A program made the translations under genes and the position numbers. Positions 27,701 through 36,700 of a stretch of DNA of 64,000 nucleotides are shown piece after piece; positions within the stretch are counted from its first letter, which is position 1, and every line of letters begins with the position of its first letter. This stretch comes from Xenopus tropicalis (Eukaryota; Chordata; Amphibia; Anura; Pipidae), in assembly GCF_000004195.4 (NCBI RefSeq), contig NC_030677.2, forward strand, positions 199,208,743 through 199,272,742, in the 5' to 3' direction. Under the pieces are notes generated by a model, which was not told the DNA's origin, made no database searches, and was given only the letters and a program-made list of their open reading frames with translations.

Positions 27701-30700
27701 TGTTAAACCCAGGGCCTTATTTGTTTTGAAGGTCCCTCCCAGCACCCACAGAAAGCCCTCTACGGACAAACCTGACGCTAAAGAGGTTGCAGAACCAGCT
27801 CATAGATAATACATAATCATAGCATTTACATCTAAGAGTACTTCCATTAAATCAGAGCTCTTCAATACACACTCAATGAGGAGGGAAAGGTACCCAGTTA
27901 AACCCGAGCGTACCACCTGTCTGGCCCCCAATACACCACAGAGTGGTTGTGTCCTCAGGGGGTTGGGCCTGAAATGCCCCATATTCCACTGGGAAAAGCT
28001 AGGAGATATCCCGACCTATTAACACTAGGTATGACTAGCAACATCACATTTGAAAGCTGTTTTGCACATCTGGCAAAATCTGGATAATCTGGATGCTGTG
28101 TCATGTTCCCATAAAGGACAAGTCAACCCCACACACAAAAATGTAATCAGTGAACTGCCTCTTTGAAATCTCCATCTTACTGTATACCTGCCACTTTGTT
28201 TTTCAAAGGGTAATAGTAAGGCTGCAGCATCCCCATAATCACTTAGGATTTCTTCATCTCCTCTAACTCCCTCCCTCAGGAAATTACTTTGGCTGTTGGC
28301 TACTGAGCATGCTCAGTTCTTCTCAACTCAGGTTACCAAACACACCCTCCAGTCCAGCAGCCAATGAAGAGATGGCATTGCTTTGGTTCCCATAAAACCC
28401 TGCTGGAGAAACATGTTCCTTACCTCCTCTTGTGAGCTCAGCTTAACCATTACAGTGCTCAATCAAAGCAGGACTATTTAAGTTCTGCCTGTGTAAGCCT
28501 GCATTCGTGATTGCATGGACTTTACTGATCACTGATGTGTCAGGGAAAATGGCCGTAGGGTGAAAGCAGTTATTTTTTTTAGGAAAATGTGATGGTGGTG
28601 GCAAATTGAGGGGATATATACAATACAAATGGTGTATTTCAATGGCTTCTCTGCAGTTGGTCAATTTTAAAAACAAAACCTGGGGCACAAATATCTTATA
28701 ACACTAAGTAATATAGGAATACTGCCTGGAAAATAGGGGCAGTTGGGCACTTTGTAATAAAAAAAAAAAAAAAAAGTAAGCCACAAGTCTGGATCAGCTG
28801 CTAATCTTTAATACACAAGCCCTGGAGCTTACGTGCTTCTTTCCTATACGCAGGGCTGAATTCTAGGATCATCACGAAATAAATACCCCTATTATTCCAA
28901 CTGTATGCTGCAGATGATAGCTTTTTATATAATTGCTCCACTTGCCAGGCACTTTGCTCTCACAGTTTCCAACAAAAAAGTCCTTTGACATAACATTTCA
29001 TGAAAAATGTATGAATAAAAAAAAGAAAGGGGTAATTGTACAATCAGTATTTCCTGAATCCTATCATTTATTTTCCTGCAATTGTAATAAGCGGATTTGC
29101 CGGAAACCCATGACTATTACTGTGGCTTTGAAAAGTCCCAAATTGCACTCAATGATTCCTGCGAGGCAAAAGAAAGAATGGCAAAACCTACGAAGTGGCA
29201 GCGGAAACTGCACTGGAAATAACAGGGTTTCATTCTGTATCAGCTGTAGGTGATTTCCCATTGATCTCTAGTAGTTATTGATTGTGCTAAGGACCTGCAA
29301 ATGGGCAGAGCGGGACCCACTGACCCAAGTTCTGGCCCTAAGTCCCAAGTGTTTTGTTTTATTTTTATTTTTTATTTAGATACATAAAGAAAAAACTCAC
29401 CTGATCTTTAATATTTGTTGGACATTTCTGATCACAGAGAATTTGCACAGATGCAACACAGCCATTTGCAGCTAAAATAAAATACATGTTTAATTAGCAC
29501 ATATTATAGAAGATCATCAGTCCTAGTGATTAAACTGTACCCCCTACTGTAAATGATAAGGATATTAGCCGTCACTGAGGGGTTCTGTGCCCATATAAAG
29601 GCAAAAGGCTGCAGGCTGAGTTATACAGGGAACTCTGAGTATCACTCATGTATTATAAGGGATAATGTACCCCCTACTGTAAATGATAAGGATATTAGAA
29701 GTCACTGAGGGGTTCTGACCATATAAAGGCAAAAGGCTGCAGGCTGAGTTATACAGGGAACTCTGAGTATCACTCATGTATTATAAGGGATAATGTACCC
29801 CCTACTGTAAATGATAAGGATATTAGCCGTCACTGAGGGGTTCTGTGCCCATATAAAGGCAAAAGGCTGCAGGCTGAGTTATACAGGGAACTCTGAGTAT
29901 CACTCATGTATTATAAGGGATAATGTACCCCCTACTGTAAATGATAAGGATATTAGCAGTCACTGAGGGGTTCTGTGCCCATATAAAGGCACAAGGCTGC
30001 AGGCTGAGTTATACAGGGAACTCTGAGTATCGCTCATGTATTATAAGGGATAATGTACCCCCTACTGTAAATGATAAGGATATTAGAAGTCACTGAGGGG
30101 TTCTGACCATATAAAGGCAAAAGGCTGCAGGCTGAGTTATACAGGGAACTCTGAGTATCACTCATGTATTATAAGGGATAATGCACCCCCTACTGTAAAT
30201 TATAAGGATATTAGATATCATATCACCATATAAAGGCACAAGGCTGAGTTAATCCATGATGATGGCAAAACGATCTTATTATATTTGAACAATAGGTCTG
30301 TACATTACATAACATTATTTGTGAATTATAATACCCATACATAAAAAAAGACTAAAATAAAGGGCAACTTACCTGCATAGTGCATGGGAGATTTTCCTAT
30401 GTTGTCTGTGGAATCAACTGGGCATTTAGACTGTGGGTTGTACAAAGACAAAGTTAGCATTACGTTGTCTTTTAAAGGTTTAAAAAAATCAAACACATGT
30501 GTGGGCAAATAAAGAATATACCATATAATTTCCAAATTAGTTTTTGTATGGATAACATCTCTTACTCTTAATGCCTGGTGAGCAGGCAATGGGTTAAACA
30601 TTCCCGAGGGCCTATGGCCACAAAGAGTTCTGTAAGTGACCTTCACATTGCCATTTCCTGCTCGGTGCAAACACGTGTGGAATGCTCATTTTTAGCAGGG

Positions 30701-33700
30701 TCGGCCCTAAGTGCATCATTTCTAATCAATTTCCACTTAATCTGTGTTGGCAAAGGCGAACCAATGGCGCTGCGCTCAGATTCACACAAGCACGACTCGC
30801 GGAACAATGCAACAGCTGTTAGAAAGGACAAGAAGAAAGGATGAGCCGGGGCCCCCGGCCTCATATGGCCAAAAATGGAAAAGGACCCTCTTCCAGACAG
30901 GTTTAATAAGAATAAAGAGGGTAAATGCAGATCTTTGCCCTGATATAAAATATATTTATAACTGAACATGTTCATCCAGGTGATACATATTTTGTCTGTG
31001 TAATGTCACTTCCTACTGCTGTAAAGAAGAGATTAAATGAATATATTTTTTTAATGTAATAATCATTTTCTCTTGGCACACATAAGCTTAATTCCCTGTG
31101 ATGCTTGATATAGGTTAGAATTTTGAGTATACAGATATGGGACCTGTTATCCAGAATGCTCGGGACCTGGGATTTTCCGGATAAGGGAATTCGTAATTCA
31201 GATCTCCTACCTTAAGTCTGCTAATAAAATTATTTAAACATTAATTAAACCCAATAGGATTGTTTTGGCTTAAATAAGGATTAATTATATCTTAGTTGGG
31301 ATCAAGTACAGGTACTGTTTTATTATTACAGAGAAAAGGGAATCATTTAACCATTAAATAAACCCAATAGGGCTGTTCTGCCCCCAATAAGGGGTAATTA
31401 TATCTTAGTTGGGATCAAGTACAGGTACTGTTTTATTATTACAGAGAAAAGGGAATCATTTAACCATTAAATAAACCCAATAGGGCTGTTCTGCCCCCAA
31501 TAAGGGGTAATTATATCTTAGTTGGGATCAAGTACAGGTACTGTTTTATTATTACAGAGAAAAGGGAATCATTTAACCACTAAATAAACCCAATAGGACT
31601 GTTCTGCCCCCAATAAGGGGTAATTATATCTTAGTTGGGATCAAGTACAGGTACTGTTTTATTATTACAGAGAAAAGGGAATCATTTAACCATTAAATAA
31701 ACCCAATAGGGCTGTTCTGCCCCCAATGAGGGGTAATTATATCTTAGTTGGGATCAAGTACAGGTACTGTTTTATTATTACAGAGAAAAGGGAATCATTT
31801 AACCATTAAATAAACCCAATAGGGCTGTTCTGCATCCAATAAGGGGTAATTATATCTTAGTTGGGATCAAGTACAAGGTACTATTTTATTATTAAAGAGA
31901 GAAATTAAATCATGTTTAAAAATGTGAATTATTTAATTACAATGGAGTCTATGGGAGATGGCCTGTCCTTAATTCAGAACTTTCTGGATAATGGGTTTTC
32001 GGGATAAGGGGTCCGATACCTGTACTGTATTTGGTTAGATATGATGCAAATTAAAGGCCCTGCTAGAGACACTTCTTGTTTTGCTCCTACAGAATCACAC
32101 TGCTCCCTATGAGTCTGAGATTCCACAGGGGATATTGAAGTGAAAGCGATAATGCATAAAACCTTGTTCTTTTTTTCCAGATTTAATGATATACATCCTG
32201 TAATTGTATCCCTAAAAGGAGAGGTTTCCAGATTGTGGGGCTGCTCCCTGTGGGGTGGGGGGGGGCTATAAAAACAGATAGGGTGTGTGAGATCTGCGGT
32301 TAATGCTTATATGCTGTCTTGGATCATTCTGGAAGATTAGATTGAAGTAAGATAGCAGTAAACATATTTTCTCTCTAGATATAATTGGATCTGCTGTAGG
32401 ATACATGGGATTTATAGGATGTGAAGATGTTAACCTATGCCTCTTGGGATGTGGTGTTCCCATTTGGCCCAAGGGTAGTATGGGAAGTTCTTGTTCCCTA
32501 GTCTAAAAGGGGGAGGGAGTGTATTGATCGTTCTCTTTGGTCTCTACCTGCAGCCAGGAGTGAATATGTGGGATGGCCTAAGGTCTACATTGGAAAAAGC
32601 ACCTTATTTCTCCATTATTTACCCAGCACCTTTAAAATAATGGGTGTGATGGACGGCTTGTGTGACCCAAACGCCCATCTATTGGTGAGTTGTTACACAC
32701 ACCTGTTATGGAAAGTCTCAAGCATTAAATGGTAAAAATATCCAATAATAAAAATATCCCAATAATACAAAATTATGTATTAAAACATTTGATGTATCTA
32801 GGGACACTGTCAGAAACCAAGACCAACACTTTTAGTGAACTTATATAAGAAGAAGTTGACAAAATGCTCCTTGACAAGGAGCTGCTTGGAACCCCATAAG
32901 CTTTTGGGGACTCCTCAGGATACTGCAGCTTTGCACCCCCTGTACCTACTACTGCTGAGCACTCACCTACAAGCAACTGTGTAATAAGGGCTCAGGGTCT
33001 CTTACCTGGAGAAGTCTTTTAATGCATTCTATGTGGTTATTTCTCACTGCCAGATGTAACGCACTGTGCCCTAATGGATAAGGATAATGGATAAGGAAGG
33101 ATACAGCGGTCAAACAATAACACAGAATGGGGAAAGGTTTGAACATAAAACTCAGTACAGTGGTGCCATGTAATAACAACATTAAACAGTCTCCCATTTA
33201 CCTGCTATATCCTGTGCCGAGACATCAATTCCTTGAGTCAGCATCACCCTTAGACACTCCACATTTCCCTTAGCGGCAGCTAGGTGGAAGCTGAGGAAAC
33301 AAAAATACTGTCCATAATCTGATATTCTACAAAGTGCATTTGTGAGTAAACACTAGGGGCGCTGTTTCCTTATTAGAGAACATAATCTATACCAGTGATC
33401 CGCAACCAGTGGCTCGAGGGCAACATGTTGCTCCCCAACCCCTTGGGTGTTGCTCTCAGTGCCCCCAAACCAGGGAGTTATATTTGAATTCCTGACTTGG
33501 GGGCAAGTTTTGGTTGAATAAAAACAAGATTTCCTACCAAATAAAGCCCCCTGTAAGCTGATAGTGTACATAGAGGCCCCTAATAGCCAATCACAGCCCT
33601 TATTTGGCTCCTCCATGAACTTTTATGGTGCTTGTGTTGCTTTCCAAGTCTTTTTACATTTGACTGTGGCTCATGAGTAAGAAAGGTTGGGGATCCCTGA

Positions 33701-36700
33701 TCTATACTCATGCCGTCATAACATGGCCCTCGTTATGTATAATATTATAATACACATAAATTATATCTTTATAAATGGTGCTTAATTATGCCATCAGTTA
33801 TAATCAGAGCTTAGTGATGTAATTCATGTCACATGACTCACTAAAACTTATATATTATAATAAATAAAGTACCCCCTGTTGTAAAATATGAGGATATTAA
33901 AAGTCACCTCGGAGTTCCATGACCTTCAGCCTTGTGCTTTTATATGGTTATGCAACTCCTCTGTGACTTATAATATCCCTATATTTTACAGTAGTGTTAT
34001 TTCCTATCACATATAACTTATGCCGATACATAAACCTGACTATGGGGGCATTTAGTAACGTTCATCTTTAATTTTGTTTTTACGATTCATAATTTTTTTG
34101 CCAAAAACACAATTTTTTTTGTAGACAAAAAATAATTTTTTCACTTTTTATTATGCAACAAATCCAAAAGTCAAAATTTACCATCTATAAGGTCACGTAG
34201 AAGTCAATGGCAGCTGTCCTTTTTCAATCAGTTAATCTTTCTTTGCTTTGTGGTTTTCAGGGTTTTTTGTATGCTTTCACTTGTGTGACAAAATGAAAAA
34301 TGAAAAAAGTTTTCGTTTGTGCTTTTTTAGTTTTGTTTTTGTCGTTTTAAAGAAAATGAGTTTATTTGTGGTTTCAAAAACCACCAAAACCACAAAAATG
34401 AATGAATAATAAATGGGCCTCTAAAAGTTGAATAGAGCAGCGACAGGAGAGATTTCTGTCGCCAATCTATTCATGATTTGTGCCGTTCAAAGGAATAAAC
34501 AGGAGATGGTACTTCAGTGTGCGTGCCACCTTCGGCTCACATAAAGGAATGTTTGTGCCCTGCACTTTTCCCCCTATTGTTTGTAACAGTAGAGAAAGAA
34601 GGACAGGCCCAGAGCGCAACTTGTGTTCCAAACTTATTGGGCAGGAAATCTGGAGACAATGGACAGGCACTTCGCTGTGCGGTTCCTGCCACTTCAACAG
34701 TTTTCCATTGGATCCTTTAGAGAAAAGAATTTGTGGTTTGTCCTGCAGCTGAAAAGAGCCCATCGAGTGCTGCAAAGCACCTCCCTCACGGAACTCTATG
34801 GCTATTTAGGTTTCAAAAGGGCATAAAATAATTTGAAAAATGTCATTTAACACTATTTTCATTACAGAAATGGTCACTTGGTATAAAAGGAAGGCAGAGA
34901 GATAGCAGGTTCCACTGTAATCCCCCCTAAACCGCTTTATCTGTCAATGATCTGTAGGTTAAATCTATTGACATTGTTCTTAGAGGAATTAGTGCCCCTG
35001 TGTCTATGTAACAATCAAGGGTAATTGCTTTGTGTTTTACCTTCTCTCCATTACATGCCTGGGGCAAGGGACACTGTACTGTATTGGGAGGTTTCAACCC
35101 CTTCTAATGTGTCTCATTAGTGATAATGGACAACTAGCATGCCATGCATTCTCCAGACTGAAACCATTCTAAGCCCCATTGGGGCTTATGGGAACGCATC
35201 GGAATAACATGCTGTTGCTCTCTTAATCCAACAGGATTTTTAAATCTGCCCAAGTGATATCTGGTTGACTTCCACCCAGATATTAGTCGGGCAGGCCAGT
35301 CAGCAGGCCAATCACCGGGCAGATAAGCAGGCAACTTGGCCAGAAGGGGCCAGATTGAGAAGACCATCTCCTCCATGTGGCACAATAAAGTCCTGATGGG
35401 ACAGTATATTCTAATAAATATATTCATGGTGCTACTTTAAGTTGTTTTTTACTTCACTTTGGGATATAGGTATGGCAGCTCCCAGTTATAAATATAAATA
35501 ATTGCAATATGCATAGACGGTATATTTGTGCACTTATACTATACAGGTATAGGACCCATTATCCAGAATGCTCGGGACCAAGGGTATTCCGGATAAGGGG
35601 TCTTTCCGTAATTTGGATCTCCATACCATAAGTCTACTAAAAATCAATAAAACATTAATTAAACCCAATAGGACTGTTTTGCATCCAATAAGGATTGCAG
35701 GTATGGGATCCCTTACCCGGAAACCCATTATCCAGAAAGCTCCGAATTACAGAAAGCCCATCTCCCATAGACTCCATTTCAATCAAATAATTCAGAATTT
35801 TAAAACTGATTCCCTTTTCTCTGTAATGATAAAACAGTACCTTGTAATTGATCCCAACTAAGATATAATTACCCCTTATTGGGGGCAGAACAGCCCTATT
35901 GGGTTTATTTAATGGTTAAATGATTCCCTTTTCTCTGTAATAATAAAACAGTACCTGTACTTGATCCCAACTAAGATATAATTACCCCTTATTGGGGGCA
36001 GAACAGCCCTATTGGGTTTATTTCATGGTTAAATGATTCCCTTTTCTCTGTAATAATAAAACAGTACCTGTACTTGATCCCAACTAAGATATAATTACCC
36101 CTTATTGGGGGCAGAACAGCCCTATTGGGTTTATTTAATGGTTAAATGATTCCCTTTTCTCTGTAATAATAAAACAGTACCTGTACTTGATCCCAACTAA
36201 GATATAATTACCCCTTATTGGGGCAGAACAGCCCTATTGGGTTTATTTAATGGTTAAATGATTCCCTTTTCTCTGTAATAATAAAACAGTACCTGTACTT
36301 GATCCCAACTAAGATATAATTACCCCTTATTGGGGGCAGAACAATCCTGTTGGATTTAATTAATGGTTTATTCATTTTTTAGAAGACGAATTACGGAAAG
36401 ACCCCTTATCCGGAATACCCTTGGTCCCGAGCATTCTGGATAACGGGTCCTATACCTGAACTTATATCTTAGTTGGGATCAGTTGCAAGGTACTGTTTTA
36501 TTACTAGAGAGAAAAAGGAAATCAGTTTTAAAATTCTGAATTATTTGATTAACATGGAATATCTTTTCATTCATTAACAGATGCCTTCTCCCTACCCAGC
36601 TAAAGACTGATATACCCATAAATCTCTACCTACCCAAAGCACCAAGCAATCCCTTTGCGCTCTGCAATCTAGGAGAGGAATATATTGCTTCCGTAGGGAA

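Noticed and set aside
29541..30240. CRISPR-like array
   Set aside because: The 130-bp units are contiguous tandem repeats without unique spacers in a vertebrate intron.
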